Shown here piece after piece: positions 36,221 through 45,842 of a stretch of DNA of 64,000 nucleotides. The DNA is taken from positions 124,001 through 188,000 of the forward strand of contig NZ_JACHJJ010000014.1 of the NCBI RefSeq assembly GCF_014203605.1, read 5' to 3'. Numbering within the stretch: position 1 is the stretch's first letter; each line of letters begins with the position of its first letter. The notes beneath the pieces are model-generated. The model did not search any database, was not told the origin of the DNA, and was given only the letters and a program-made list of their open reading frames with translations. Source of the stretch: Thiemannella venezuelensis (GTDB lineage Bacteria; Actinomycetota; Actinomycetes; Streptosporangiales; Streptosporangiaceae). Both the position numbers and the translations under genes were made by a program.

Positions 36221-37399
36221 TCAGCCCGCGGCCTCCAGGCGGTAGACGGGCCCGCTCAGGCTGAGCGCGTAGAGCTCTCCGTCGTGGTCCTCCCCGAAGG
36301 ACGACAGCTGCTCCACCCTGCCCAGGTCCTTCCCCTCGCCGGGCCGGTCGGCCGGGGCCGACCTGACCCAGCCCGCGCAGAAGTCGCCGTAGAGGAACCG
36401 GCCGGCCAGCGACGGGATCTTCGTGCCCCGGTAGACGTACCCGGCGATGACCGAGCAGGTGCCGTCCTGGCCCAGGGGGTACTCGATGACCGGGTCGACC
36501 AGCCCGCCCGCCGCGCCGTTCCCCCGGAACGGATGGCGGCCCTCCCTGAGGTTCCAGCCGTAGTTCCGGCCGCCCTCGCCCTTCGGCTGGTGGTCGACCT
36601 CCTCCCACTCGTTCTGGCCGACGTCTCCGATCCACAGGTCGCCGGTCTTCCGGTCGAAGGTGAACCGCCAGGGGTTGCGCAGGCCGTACGCCCAGATCTC
36701 GGGTTTCGCGCCCTGCCTGCCGGCGAACGGGTTGTCCTCGGGGACCTTGTACGGCGTGCCGCGCGGGTCGATCCTGAGGATCTTCCCGAGCCAGGTCCCC
36801 AGGTTCTGCCCGTTGCCCTGCGGGTCGCCGCCGCTGCCGCCGTCCCCCAGCGCGATGTAGAGGTGGCCGTCCGGCCCGAAGGCGAGCTGCCCTCCGTTGT
36901 GGTTGGAGTACGGCTGCGGCTGGGTCAGCACGTCCCTGCGGCCGGTCGCCTCCCTCCCGTCGAAGGCCCACTCCGTGATGTGGGTGGTCCCCTCGCGGTC
37001 GGTCCAGTTCAGGTAGAGGAAGTCCTCCTCCGGATGGAACGCCACACCGAGGAGCCCCTGCTCGTTGCCCCGGCTCACCTCGTCCGACAGGTCCACGACG
37101 GGATCCTCGGCGACCTTCCCGCCGGAGATCTTCCGCAGCCGCCCGCCCTGCTCGGCGACGTAGAGCGTCTCGTCACCGGGGCGCAGCGCCATCGCCACGG
37201 GCATGTCGAGCCGGGCGATCTCGGTGAACTCCGGCCCGGCCCCCGGGTCCGGGGTGCCCGCGGCGGAGGTGGGGGCCGCGGATCCCGTGGCGCCCGGAGC
37301 GGTCGCGGCGGAACCGCCGGCGGGCTCACCCGCCGAGCACGCCGCCAGCGCCACGCACAGCAGGGCCGCCCCCGCCCCGGTCCGGTAAGAGATGTGCAC
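36221..37399 (-). CDS. Lipoprotein PQQ-type sugar dehydrogenase (GDH/sorbosone family)
   Basis: The 392-residue protein has a signal peptide with lipobox LAAC (Cys21), an Ala/Gly/Thr-rich linker, then a six-bladed beta-propeller of the glucose/sorbosone dehydrogenase family. Characteristic blade motifs are QGLLGVAFHPE, NHNGGQLAFGPDGHLYIALGDGG, DPRGTPYKVPEDNPF, WAYGLRNPWRFTFD, IGDVGQNEWEEV and YGDFCAGWV. It probably oxidises sugars or related alcohols on the cell surface with PQQ. GTG 37399 with GGAGG nine bases upstream is the start. It is divergent from the SDR gene by 91 bases. Confidence 0.92.
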   Translation of the reverse strand: MHISYRTGAGAALLCVALAACSAGEPAGGSAATAPGATGSAAPTSAAGTPDPGAGPEFTEIARLDMPVAMALRPGDETLYVAEQGGRLRKISGGKVAEDPVVDLSDEVSRGNEQGLLGVAFHPEEDFLYLNWTDREGTTHITEWAFDGREATGRRDVLTQPQPYSNHNGGQLAFGPDGHLYIALGDGGSGGDPQGNGQNLGTWLGKILRIDPRGTPYKVPEDNPFAGRQGAKPEIWAYGLRNPWRFTFDRKTGDLWIGDVGQNEWEEVDHQPKGEGGRNYGWNLREGRHPFRGNGAAGGLVDPVIEYPLGQDGTCSVIAGYVYRGTKIPSLAGRFLYGDFCAGWVRSAPADRPGEGKDLGRVEQLSSFGEDHDGELYALSLSGPVYRLEAAG

Positions 37400-37490
37400 G
37401 GTCGTCAGCCTCCATCGATCGGTCCTACCCCTTGATGATCCCCTGTACCCGGGTACCGCCGCGAAGGTTCCGGCGTCCTAGACTGCCGTC

Positions 37491-38243
37491 ATGCCTTCCG
37501 CACTGATCACGGGCGCGACCGCCGGCATCGGTGCCGCGTTCGCCCGCCGCCTGGCCGCCGACGGCTTCTCCCTCGTCCTCGTCGCCCGCGACGAGAAGCG
37601 GCTCGCCTCCCGCGCCGAGGAGCTGCACCTGCGTTACGGGGTCGCGGTCGAGACGCTGCCCGCCGACCTGACCGCCGAGGACGGCCTCGCCGCGGTCGAG
37701 GAGCGGCTCCGCGAGGGCGTCGACCTGCTGGTCAACAACGCGGGCTTCGGCCACCCGGGGGCCTTCCTCGACGTGCCGGTCGCCGACGAGCTGCGCATGC
37801 TGAAGCTGCACTGCGAGGCGGTGCTGCGGCTGACGCTGGCCGCGCTGCCGGGGATGAGGGAACGCGGCCGGGGCGCGGTGGTCAACGTGGCGTCGGTCGC
37901 GGCGTTCTTCACCCGGGGCACCTACAGCGCCTCCAAGGCGTGGGTGGTCAACTTCAGCGAGTCCACGGCCGCCGAGCTGGCCGGGAGCCGCGTACGGATT
38001 ATGGCGCTCTGCCCGGGGTTCGTCCGGACCGAGTTCCACGACCGCGCCTCGATGGACGTCTCCGGCATCCCCGGCTTCCTGTGGCTGTCGGCCGACTCCG
38101 TGGTCGACGAGGCCATGCGCGACCTGGCCCTCGGCAGGCGGGTGAGCGTCCCGGACCTGCGCTACAAGGCCATCGTCGCGGTCGGCAGGCTGATCCCTCG
38201 CGGGGTGACCGGCCGGATCTCCCAGCGCCTCGGCCGCCGCTGA
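37491..38243 (+). CDS. Short-chain dehydrogenase/reductase
   Basis: The 250-residue protein has the classical SDR motifs: TGATAGIG cofactor loop at about 7-14, NNAG at about 83, catalytic Ser in NVASVAAF, and YSASK. A C-terminal basic helix (LIPRGVTGRISQRLGRR) recalls membrane-associated DltE/SDR members. It reduces or oxidises an unidentified carbonyl substrate using NAD(P). Confidence 0.92.
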   Translation: MPSALITGATAGIGAAFARRLAADGFSLVLVARDEKRLASRAEELHLRYGVAVETLPADLTAEDGLAAVEERLREGVDLLVNNAGFGHPGAFLDVPVADELRMLKLHCEAVLRLTLAALPGMRERGRGAVVNVASVAAFFTRGTYSASKAWVVNFSESTAAELAGSRVRIMALCPGFVRTEFHDRASMDVSGIPGFLWLSADSVVDEAMRDLALGRRVSVPDLRYKAIVAVGRLIPRGVTGRISQRLGRR

Positions 38244-38369
38244 CGCCGGGCCGCACCCGCCGGATCCCCGGCTCGCCGTACGCCCGGGAGGACTGCGGGC
38301 CCGGGAGGACGGCGGGCCCGTACGCGCCGGCGCCGTGCCGTCGCCGCCGTACGGCAGGCGGATACGGAA

Positions 38370-38406
38370 GGGCCCGCGCCACGGGAGGGGGTCGTGGCGC
38401 GGGCCC
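38370..38406. terminator. Bidirectional terminator between SDR and MsiK-like genes
   Basis: A perfect 14-bp stem (38370-38383 and 38393-38406) with a 9-base loop lies 20 bases from the MsiK-like stop. Just upstream are two near-identical adjacent 17-bp units around 38286-38320. Confidence 0.75.
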
Positions 38407-38426
38407 TACCGGCCTGCGGGGATGGT

Positions 38427-39647
<1,221 letters not shown>

Positions 39648-39691
39648 GGAGGGTCCTTAGCGCTTCGGGCCAACCCCGCGTTCGCCCGATA

Positions 39692-39705
39692 GTGGATACG
39701 TTTTC
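39692..39705. promoter_or_regulatory. LacI-type operator candidate for MsiK-like gene
   Basis: TGGATACGTTTTCA has an imperfect dyad around a central CG, as in LacI/CcpA-like operators, and lies 45-58 bases upstream of the MsiK-like start. Confidence 0.5.
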
Positions 39706-39810
39706 ATGAATCTCACCCGAACCGGACATCCCTGTCAAGAGTTCGGCGAGTTTTCCCTGTCGATTCGGCTCCCGTTACCTCTCCGTGCTGGAGTCGGCAC
39801 GGAAAGAATG

Positions 39811-39826
39811 ATGGAATCGTTTCCAT
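39811..39826. promoter_or_regulatory. LacI operator overlapping its own start codon
   Basis: ATGGAATCGTTTCCAT has perfect 6-bp arms (ATGGAA/TTCCAT) around TCGT. It covers the first two bases of the LacI ATG (39825), which suggests negative autoregulation. Confidence 0.6.
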
Positions 39827-40811
39827 GAACGCACGCCGGACAACCATCAAGGATGTCGCCGAGGCGGCGGGGGTCGGGGTGGCCACGGTCTCCCGGGTGC
39901 TGTCCGGCGGCTCGGCCAGCCCGGAGACCAGGGAGCGGGTGCTGACCGTCGCGGCCCAGCTCGACTACCGGCCCAGCGCGCTCGGGCGCAACCTGCGCCA
40001 GCGGCGCTCGGGCGGGATCGGGCTGCTGGTCCCCGACATCACCGACAGCTTCTACGGCCGCCTGGCCGACGGGGTCCTCGCCTGCGCGCGGGCGGCGGGC
40101 GAGCCGGTGGTCCTGGGCACGACCGGCGACGACGCCGAGCGCGAGGCGGAGCAGATCGGCATGCTGCTGGAGCAGGGCGTGGACCGGGTGGTGGCGGTTC
40201 CCGCGGGAAGTGCGGAGATCTGGGAGCCGACCCTGCGGGCCGGGCTCACCACGGTGTTCGCCCACCGCTCCGCCGCCGGCCGCGACGACGTGCCCGCCGT
40301 GCTCGCCGACGACCGGGCGGGCGTGCGGACCGCGGTCGACTACCTGACGGGGCTGGGGCACCGCCGCATCGCCTACCTCGGCGGACCCGGCCAGGAGCAG
40401 CGGGTCTCGGTCTTCCGGCAGTCCCTGGGCGCCCTCGTGGACGAGGAGCTCATCGTCTCGGCGCGGGGCAGCCGCGACTCGGCCTACGCGGCGGCGGCCG
40501 GGCTCTTCCAGCACCGGCCCGACCTGACCGCCGTGCTGGCCGGCGGGAACCTGCTGGGCGAGGCCGCCGTGCTCGCCGCCGGGGAACTGGACCTGCGGGT
40601 GCCCAAGGACCTGTCACTGATCATGTTCGACGACGTGCCCTGGGCCGAGCTGTGCGCTCCCCCGCTGACCGTGATCGCCCAGCCCGCGCAGGACATCGGC
40701 TACCGCGCGGCCGAGCTCGTGCTGCGCGGGGGCGGGCGGCGCCCCCGCGGCGTGCTGCTGCCCACCGAGCTGATCGTCCGGGGCAGCTGCGGGCCGCGGC
40801 GCACGGCCTGA
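39825..40811 (+). CDS. LacI-family sugar-responsive repressor
   Basis: The 328-residue protein has the N-terminal LacI HTH and hinge, TIKDVAEAAGVGVATVSRVL then YRPSALGRNLRQRRS, followed by a periplasmic-binding-like domain with GLLVPDITDSFYGRLADGV and FDDVPWAELCAPPLT. It likely represses the divergent MsiK-like gene and itself until a sugar binds. Two operator-like palindromes lie in the shared region. Confidence 0.94.
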   Translation: MNARRTTIKDVAEAAGVGVATVSRVLSGGSASPETRERVLTVAAQLDYRPSALGRNLRQRRSGGIGLLVPDITDSFYGRLADGVLACARAAGEPVVLGTTGDDAEREAEQIGMLLEQGVDRVVAVPAGSAEIWEPTLRAGLTTVFAHRSAAGRDDVPAVLADDRAGVRTAVDYLTGLGHRRIAYLGGPGQEQRVSVFRQSLGALVDEELIVSARGSRDSAYAAAAGLFQHRPDLTAVLAGGNLLGEAAVLAAGELDLRVPKDLSLIMFDDVPWAELCAPPLTVIAQPAQDIGYRAAELVLRGGGRRPRGVLLPTELIVRGSCGPRRTA

Positions 40812-40852
40812 CCCGGCCGGCGCGCACGCCGGGACGGCCGCGCCCACCGGAA

Positions 40853-40899
40853 CGGACCGCCGGGCCGGGGCCGTCCCCCGGCCCCGGCCCGGCGGTCCG
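40853..40899. terminator. Bidirectional terminator after LacI gene
   Basis: A perfect 20-bp stem (40853-40872 and 40880-40899) with a 7-base loop lies between the convergent LacI and glutathione peroxidase genes. Confidence 0.85.
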
Positions 40900-40914
40900 G
40901 AGTGGCTTCCCGGC

Positions 40915-41400
40915 TCAGAGTGACTTCTCGATCGCCGCGACGAGGGCGGCGTCCTCGGGCTCGACGTTCGGGCGGAACCGGCCCAGCACCTCGCCGTCCC
41001 GGGAGACCAGGAACTTCTCGAAGTTCCACTGCACGTCGCCCGCCTCGCCCCCGGCGTCCGCGGCCCGGGTCAGCTCGGCGTAGAGCGGGTGGCGGCCGGA
41101 GCCGTTGACGTCGGTCTTGGCCAGCAGCGGGAAGTCCACGCCGTAGTTGACCGCGCAGAACTCCTGGATCTCCTCGGCGCTGCCCGGCTCCTGACCGAGG
41201 AACTGGTTGCAGGGCACGCCGACGACGGTGAACCCGCGTTCGGCGTAGGCCTCCTGGAGGCGGACCAGGCCGGCGTACTGCGGGGTGAGGCCGCAGCGGG
41301 AGGCCACGTTCACGATGAGGAGGGTCTTGTCGCCCGCGAGGTCCGCCAGCGTGGTGGGGGCTCCGGCGAGGGTGTCCACGGAGATGTCACGAATGCTCAT
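40915..41400 (-). CDS. Glutathione peroxidase-type thiol peroxidase
   Basis: The 161-residue protein has the peroxidatic Cys in NVASRCGLTPQY (a Cys, not selenocysteine), the second Cys in GVPCNQFLGQEPG, and WNFEKFLV. The tetrad residues Gln and Trp are thus visible. Bacterial Cys-type members generally use thioredoxin to reduce hydroperoxides. It is a single gene with its own convergent terminator. Confidence 0.95.
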   Translation of the reverse strand: MSIRDISVDTLAGAPTTLADLAGDKTLLIVNVASRCGLTPQYAGLVRLQEAYAERGFTVVGVPCNQFLGQEPGSAEEIQEFCAVNYGVDFPLLAKTDVNGSGRHPLYAELTRAADAGGEAGDVQWNFEKFLVSRDGEVLGRFRPNVEPEDAALVAAIEKSL

Positions 41401-41816
41401 GAACGGAGCCTAGTAGGCCTTTTCCGGCCCCCGACAGGCCGGGCGGCACGCCGCGCCCGACCGCCACCGGCTCCCGGCCAGACGGCCTGCGCCGGTTCAA
41501 ACCCCATGGCGGGTCGATCTTTTCACCGGTCCGCCGCCTCGGGGAGCGCGCGACCGTCAGCCCGTCCTCCTCGAACCGCCCGGAAGCCGCGAAGATCCGG
41601 TAAACAGCCTTCCTCCCCGTGTCGCAGCCGCCGTCCGGAACTACCCCGGCGTACTAGAAACCGCCTAGAGACACCGCCGCGGCGTCGTACCGGGAACATG
41701 CCGGCACGACCACGCGGGCGTCCCCCGTCCGAGCCACGGACGCGGGACCGCCAAGCGGGCGCAGGGCCGCCGTGCCCCTGCCCGCCTCCCGCACGCGGCC
41801 CGACGGAAGGATGACG
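41401..41816. other. Noncoding stretch upstream of the transglycosylase gene
   Basis: These 416 bases hold no supported gene. The stretch could contain a long leader for the transglycosylase. GGTTCAAACCCC at about 41494 recalls a tRNA T-arm, but the stem does not pair. A c-di-AMP (ydaO-type) riboswitch, common before such genes in Actinobacteria, was looked for by eye and its conserved GGGGGAACC-like core was not seen. Confidence 0.5.
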
Positions 41817-42389
41817 ATGAACGGCAACCGCGCACTGCGCACCACGGTCGTGACCGTGCTCGCCGCCTCCACCGTGGCCACGTCCACGGCGGCCTGCCAG
41901 GCCGAGGCGACCTCCAGACCGGTAGGGGAAGAACCGGTCCAGGCGGTCCACCGGGGCGAGCGGTCCGCGCAGGCGGTCCGTCCCGCGCAGCCGGCCCACC
42001 GGAGCGGGCGGCCCGCCAGGACGGTTCACCGGGGCGTGTGGGCGCCCGAGGCCGAACCCCGGCCCAGGCCCCGCACGCGGACCGCCAAAGGCAGGAACAA
42101 GGCGATCGCTTTCCGCCTCGTCTCCCGCCGCGCGTGGTCCGACGACCAGTTCCGCTGCCTGGACCGGCTCTGGACCAGGGAGAGCAACTGGAACCACCGG
42201 GCGCACAACCGCTACACCGGTGCCTACGGCATCCCGCAGGCGCTGCCGGGCTCGAAGATGAGCGGCAGCGGCGGCGACTGGCGGTCGAACCCGGCCACGC
42301 AGATCCACTGGGGCCTGCGCTACATCACGAGCCGCTACGGGACAGCGTGCGGCGCATGGGGTCACTTCCAGTCGAGGCACTGGTATTGA
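41817..42389 (+). CDS. Secreted lytic transglycosylase-like protein
   Basis: The 190-residue protein begins with an export signal (LRTTVVTVLAASTVATSTAAC), then a basic, Arg/Pro-rich linker of about 70 residues, then a short transglycosylase-like domain. The domain has the catalytic Glu in LWTRESNWNHRAHNRYTGAYGIPQAL, WRSNPATQIHWGLRYI and CGAWGHF. Such proteins cut peptidoglycan glycans. The start at ATG 41817 has GGAAGG at a proper distance; ATG 41811 is too close. Whether the signal is a lipobox is unclear (TAAC). Confidence 0.88.
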   Translation: MNGNRALRTTVVTVLAASTVATSTAACQAEATSRPVGEEPVQAVHRGERSAQAVRPAQPAHRSGRPARTVHRGVWAPEAEPRPRPRTRTAKGRNKAIAFRLVSRRAWSDDQFRCLDRLWTRESNWNHRAHNRYTGAYGIPQALPGSKMSGSGGDWRSNPATQIHWGLRYITSRYGTACGAWGHFQSRHWY

Positions 42390-42429
42390 CCCGGCGGGAG
42401 TGCCCAGGGGAAGGGAGCACTCCCGGCGA

Positions 42430-42460
42430 ACGCCCGGGGCGTCGGGAGCGCCCCGGGCGT
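42430..42460. terminator. Bidirectional terminator between transglycosylase and TetR
   Basis: Arms 42430-42441 and 42449-42460 form a perfect 12-bp stem with a 7-base loop. The right arm touches the TetR stop codon. Confidence 0.75.
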
Positions 42461-43101
42461 CATCCTCCGCGCCGTTCCCGGCGCACGGCGATGGCCTGGA
42501 CGAGCAGTTCCACGCCGAACTCGAACTCCGACTCGTGGTCGCAGGAGCCCAATTCCGCGGCGAGGGCGTTGGTCTGCGGGAACAGCACCGGATCCACCTT
42601 GGCGACGTCCACCTCGGCGTGGTGGACCGGGGCGAAGGTCGGGGTGACGCCGACCTCCCGCAGCAGCGATCCCACGATGTAGGCGATGAACATGCGCAGG
42701 ATCCGCACCGCCTCCTCGCCGTCGAATCCGGCGCTGCGCAGCGTGGCGAGCGCCCGCTCGACCGGGAGCAGCCCGGCGGTCGACTGCAGCTGGCGGCTGA
42801 CCACCACCATCGTGCACCGGGGGTAGTGGTGGGCGATCTGCCGGAACGCCCGCGCCTGCATACGCACCCGGTCGGTCCAGTCGGCGTCCGGGTCGTCGGT
42901 GAACTCGATCCCCGACAGCACCGTCTCGGCCACCGCGTCGAGCAGGGCCGCCTTGTTGGGCACGTGGTTGTAGAGCGACATGACCCCCACGCCCAGGTCG
43001 GCCGCGATCCTGCGCATGGAGACCGCGTCGGCCCCCTCGCGCTCGATCAGGTCGATGGCCGCGGCGACGATGCGCGGACGGGACAGCGGCTCTGCGGACA
43101 T
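42460..43101 (-). CDS. TetR-family repressor of the di-iron protein
   Basis: The 213-residue protein has a TetR HTH, SMRRIAADLGVGVMSLYNHVPNKAALLD, at about 29-56, and a ligand domain resembling TetR_C. Recognition residues are similar to those of the first TetR in this window. It is divergent from the ferritin-like gene, and two identical 15-bp dyads lie between them. ATG 43101 is chosen; a longer frame to 43191 would run through the operators. Confidence 0.92.
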   Translation of the reverse strand: MSAEPLSRPRIVAAAIDLIEREGADAVSMRRIAADLGVGVMSLYNHVPNKAALLDAVAETVLSGIEFTDDPDADWTDRVRMQARAFRQIAHHYPRCTMVVVSRQLQSTAGLLPVERALATLRSAGFDGEEAVRILRMFIAYIVGSLLREVGVTPTFAPVHHAEVDVAKVDPVLFPQTNALAAELGSCDHESEFEFGVELLVQAIAVRRERRGG

Positions 43102-43130
43102 GTCTTCATTCTCTCCCGGGCCATTGACGT

Positions 43131-43145
43131 ACGTACACCGTACGT
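43131..43145. promoter_or_regulatory. TetR operator A
   Basis: ACGTACACCGTACGT has perfect 6-bp arms around ACC. It directly follows a TTGACG -35-like box at 43124. It is the exact reverse complement of operator B, 31 bp away centre to centre (three helical turns). Confidence 0.8.
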
Positions 43146-43161
43146 GCCACGCTCCAGGCAT

Positions 43162-43176
43162 ACGTACGGTGTACGT
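43162..43176. promoter_or_regulatory. TetR operator B
   Basis: ACGTACGGTGTACGT has the same arms around GGT and lies just before the GGAGGT ribosome site of the di-iron gene, so bound repressor would block it directly. Confidence 0.8.
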
Positions 43177-43190
43177 CTCTGGAGGTCGCA

Positions 43191-44303
43191 TTGTCGACGC
43201 ACGATCTGTACACGATCCCGGCCGAGCTCTCCACCTGGGACGTGGAGGCGGCGGGCGCCGCCCGCTTCACCTGGGAGTACGACGACGGCAGGGACCGCAT
43301 GCTCGCCCTCTACCAGAAGGGCAAGGACAAGCAGTGGGACTCCGTCAAGCGCATCGACTGGGACCTCGAGGTCGATCCGTACAACGTGCTCGGCATCCCC
43401 GACAACACCATCGCCATCCACGGCACCCCGCTGTGGGACCGGATGGACGAAAAGCAGCGCCAGGACGTCCGGCTGCACGGCGCGGCCTGGCAGTTCTCCC
43501 AGTTCCTGCACGGCGAGCAGGGCGCGATGATCTGCTCGGCCCGGATCGTCGAGTCGGTCCCCGACCTCGACTCCAAGTTCTACGCCGCCACCCAGACCAT
43601 GGACGAGGCCCGGCACGCCGAGACCTACGCCCGGTTCCTGCAGGAGAAGGTGGGCCTGGCCTACCCCATCAACGAACACCTCAAGGCCCTGCTGGACAGC
43701 ACCCTGAGCGACTCCCGCTGGGACATGCCCTACCTGGGCATGCAGGTGCTCATCGAGGGACTGGCCCTGGCCGCGTTCGGCGTGATGCGCGACATCACCA
43801 CCAAGCCGCTGCCCAAGCAGATCCTCGCCTACGTGATGCAGGACGAGGCCCGCCACGTCGCCTTCGGCCGGATGGCGCTGCGCGACTACTACGCCCAGCT
43901 CAGCGAGAGCGAGCTGCGCGAGCGCGAGGACTTCGTCATCGAGGGCTGCTACCTGATGCGCGACCGCCTGCGCGGCCGGGAGACCTGGGAGACCATCGGC
44001 CTGAACAAGGCCGAGGTCGCCGAGGCCATGGAGGCCGTCGACAACTCCGAGTACCTCAGGCTCTTCCGCTCCCTGCTGTTCAGCCGCATCGTCCCCTGCG
44101 TCAAGGACATCGGCCTGTGGAGTCCCCGTCTGCAGCAGGCCTACGCCGACATGGGCGTGCTCGACATGGCCGGGCAGAGCCTGGACGCGCTGATGAGGCA
44201 GGACGAGGAGATCGCCGAGAAGGTCGACGCCGAGCGCTTCGCCGCCGAGGAGGCCGAACGCCACGCCGAGGTCGCCGAGACCATCGCCCTCGGCGCCGAG
44301 TGA
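43191..44303 (+). CDS. Ferritin-like di-iron protein (RNR-R2-like fold)
   Basis: The 370-residue protein has six likely iron ligands in four helices: Glu109 (HGEQG), Glu139 and His142 (MDEARHAE), Glu189 (LIEGLAL), Glu219 and His222 (QDEARHVAF). This duplicated ExxH layout defines a di-iron carboxylate site as in ribonucleotide reductase R2 or N-oxygenases such as AurF. Lacking a partner R1, it is more likely an oxygenase or oxidase than a true reductase subunit (inference). The start is TTG 43191 behind GGAGGT. Probably induced by the ligand of the divergent TetR. Confidence 0.87.
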   Translation: MSTHDLYTIPAELSTWDVEAAGAARFTWEYDDGRDRMLALYQKGKDKQWDSVKRIDWDLEVDPYNVLGIPDNTIAIHGTPLWDRMDEKQRQDVRLHGAAWQFSQFLHGEQGAMICSARIVESVPDLDSKFYAATQTMDEARHAETYARFLQEKVGLAYPINEHLKALLDSTLSDSRWDMPYLGMQVLIEGLALAAFGVMRDITTKPLPKQILAYVMQDEARHVAFGRMALRDYYAQLSESELREREDFVIEGCYLMRDRLRGRETWETIGLNKAEVAEAMEAVDNSEYLRLFRSLLFSRIVPCVKDIGLWSPRLQQAYADMGVLDMAGQSLDALMRQDEEIAEKVDAERFAAEEAERHAEVAETIALGAE

Positions 44304-44355
44304 CGCCGGTCCCGGGGTGGGCTCCGGAGTGGGCCCCGCCGCGCAGCCGGCCGGC

Positions 44356-45795
44356 TCACCGGCCCGCGCGGACGCCGCCGGGGCGGCGGGCCGGGGGGAT
44401 GGCCGGGGGGATGGCGTGGCCGAGGCCGAAGGTGCCGTCCGGGTCGTAGGCGGCCTTCACCTCGGTCAGGCGCCGGTGGTCGGCGGCGGTGTAGGCCGTC
44501 GCGGTCCGGGTGGTGTCATGCAGGAAGTTCAGGAACGACCCGCCGGTGGCGTACGGGCGCAGGGCGGCGGCCAGGTCCGGTGCCTCGGCGTCGACGATCA
44601 CCGACAGGGACGTGTCGCGGTGGCCCGCGGGGCCGGCGCCGGGTCCGGGGGACGCCATCGCACCGCCCCAGTGCCGCACCTCCACCGTCGTCACCGGCTC
44701 CGACGGGCCTTCGTGGTCCGCGGCGCGCACCAGCGCGTCGATCACCGGGTCCGGCAGGCGGTGGAACAGGTTCACCTGCCGGGGGGCGGTGCCGCCCATC
44801 GACGCCTCGGCGTAGGGCACCGTACGGAGGTCGTCGAGCAGCGCCGGACCGGCGGCCCGCCACAGCGGTGCGAGCGCCCGCAGGGCGGGTCCGGCGTCCC
44901 CGGCGTACATCGCCTTGACCATGAGGACACGCCGGCCGCGCACCGCACCGGGCGTCCGCGGGGTGTCCGGCATCCGGGTCAGCAGGACCGCGGTGCTCAG
45001 CTCGTCGGGAGCGGTGGCGATCCAGTCGCGGTAGAACGCCAGGGTGTCGGCCGCCCGCTCGACCGGGAAGCAGGCGGTTCCCGCGTGGACCCGGGCGACC
45101 GGGTGGAGCCGGAACTCCAGGGAGGTGACCACGCCGAAGGAGCCGCCGCCCCCGCGCAGCGCCCAGAACAGGTCGGGGTGGCTGCCGGGGCTCGCCGTCA
45201 CGAGCCGGCCGTCGGCGGTGACCACCTCGGCGCGGAGCACGCTGTCGGCGGCGAGGCCGTACCGGCGGGCCAGCCAGCCCAGCCCGCCGCCGAGGGTGTA
45301 GCCGGTCACGCCGACGTCCGGTGAGGAGCCCGACAGCGGCGCCAGGCCGAACGGCGCGGCGGCGGCCAGCACCCGGCCCCAGCGGGCGCCGGGGGCGACC
45401 CGGGCGGTCCGCCGCTCCGGGTCGACCAGCACGCCGGTCATCTCCGAGGTCTTCAGCAGCAGGCCGCCGTCGCAGGGGGCGTGCGTGCCGTGCCCGGTCG
45501 CCTGCACCGCCAGCGGGAGCCCCAGCTCGCGGGCGGCGAGCACCGCGGAACGGACGTCCTCGGCTCCGGCGGCCTCGGCCACCAGGGCGGGCCGCGGGTC
45601 GAACGCCGGGAACAGCGGCTGCCGCGCCCTGTCGTAACCGGCCTCTCCGGGCAGGTGCACCGCTCCGGCGAACCGGCCGCCGAGGCGACCGGCGGCACGG
45701 ATCACGGCGGAAGGCACGGCCGGGGACACAGCGGGAGACACGGCGGGAGACACGGCGGGAGACGCAGTCGCGGACATGGTCGCGGACATGGCCAT
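44356..45795 (-). CDS. FAD-linked oxidoreductase (berberine-bridge type)
   Basis: The 479-residue protein has an FAD-binding_4 domain: AVQATGHGTH with the His that links FAD, then LSGSSPDVGVTGYTLGGGLGWLARRYG, and a C-terminal BBE segment (VKAAYDPDGTFGLGH). The Cys that gives a second FAD bond in many members is replaced (GSSPDVG), so FAD is probably singly attached. The N-terminus, MAMSATMSATASPAVSPAVS and so on, is built of 12-bp DNA repeats with ATGs at 45795, 45789 and 45777; the true start is uncertain. It oxidises sugars, alcohols or product intermediates. Confidence 0.9.
   Translation of the reverse strand: MAMSATMSATASPAVSPAVSPAVSPAVPSAVIRAAGRLGGRFAGAVHLPGEAGYDRARQPLFPAFDPRPALVAEAAGAEDVRSAVLAARELGLPLAVQATGHGTHAPCDGGLLLKTSEMTGVLVDPERRTARVAPGARWGRVLAAAAPFGLAPLSGSSPDVGVTGYTLGGGLGWLARRYGLAADSVLRAEVVTADGRLVTASPGSHPDLFWALRGGGGSFGVVTSLEFRLHPVARVHAGTACFPVERAADTLAFYRDWIATAPDELSTAVLLTRMPDTPRTPGAVRGRRVLMVKAMYAGDAGPALRALAPLWRAAGPALLDDLRTVPYAEASMGGTAPRQVNLFHRLPDPVIDALVRAADHEGPSEPVTTVEVRHWGGAMASPGPGAGPAGHRDTSLSVIVDAEAPDLAAALRPYATGGSFLNFLHDTTRTATAYTAADHRRLTEVKAAYDPDGTFGLGHAIPPAIPPARRPGGVRAGR
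45731..45790. repeat. 12-bp tandem repeats in the BBE gene start
   Basis: Three copies of a 12-bp unit (GCGGGAGACACG, the last with two changes) at 45731-45766 and two copies of GTCGCGGACATG at 45767-45790 encode the Ala-Val-Ser-Pro and Met-Ser-Ala-Thr repeats. Since 12 is a multiple of three, copy changes keep the frame. Confidence 0.9.
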
Positions 45796-45842
45796 GGTGG
45801 TGGTCCTCTCCAGTGGGATCCGGCGGTCGACGCACTCTCACG

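Noticed and set aside
41490-41510. Possible tRNA T-arm (GGTTCAAACCCC)
   Set aside because: The five-base T-stem does not pair and no anticodon or acceptor arm can be drawn around it.
41401-41816. c-di-AMP (ydaO) riboswitch before the transglycosylase
   Set aside because: The conserved core bases were not seen by eye; a covariance-model search would settle it.
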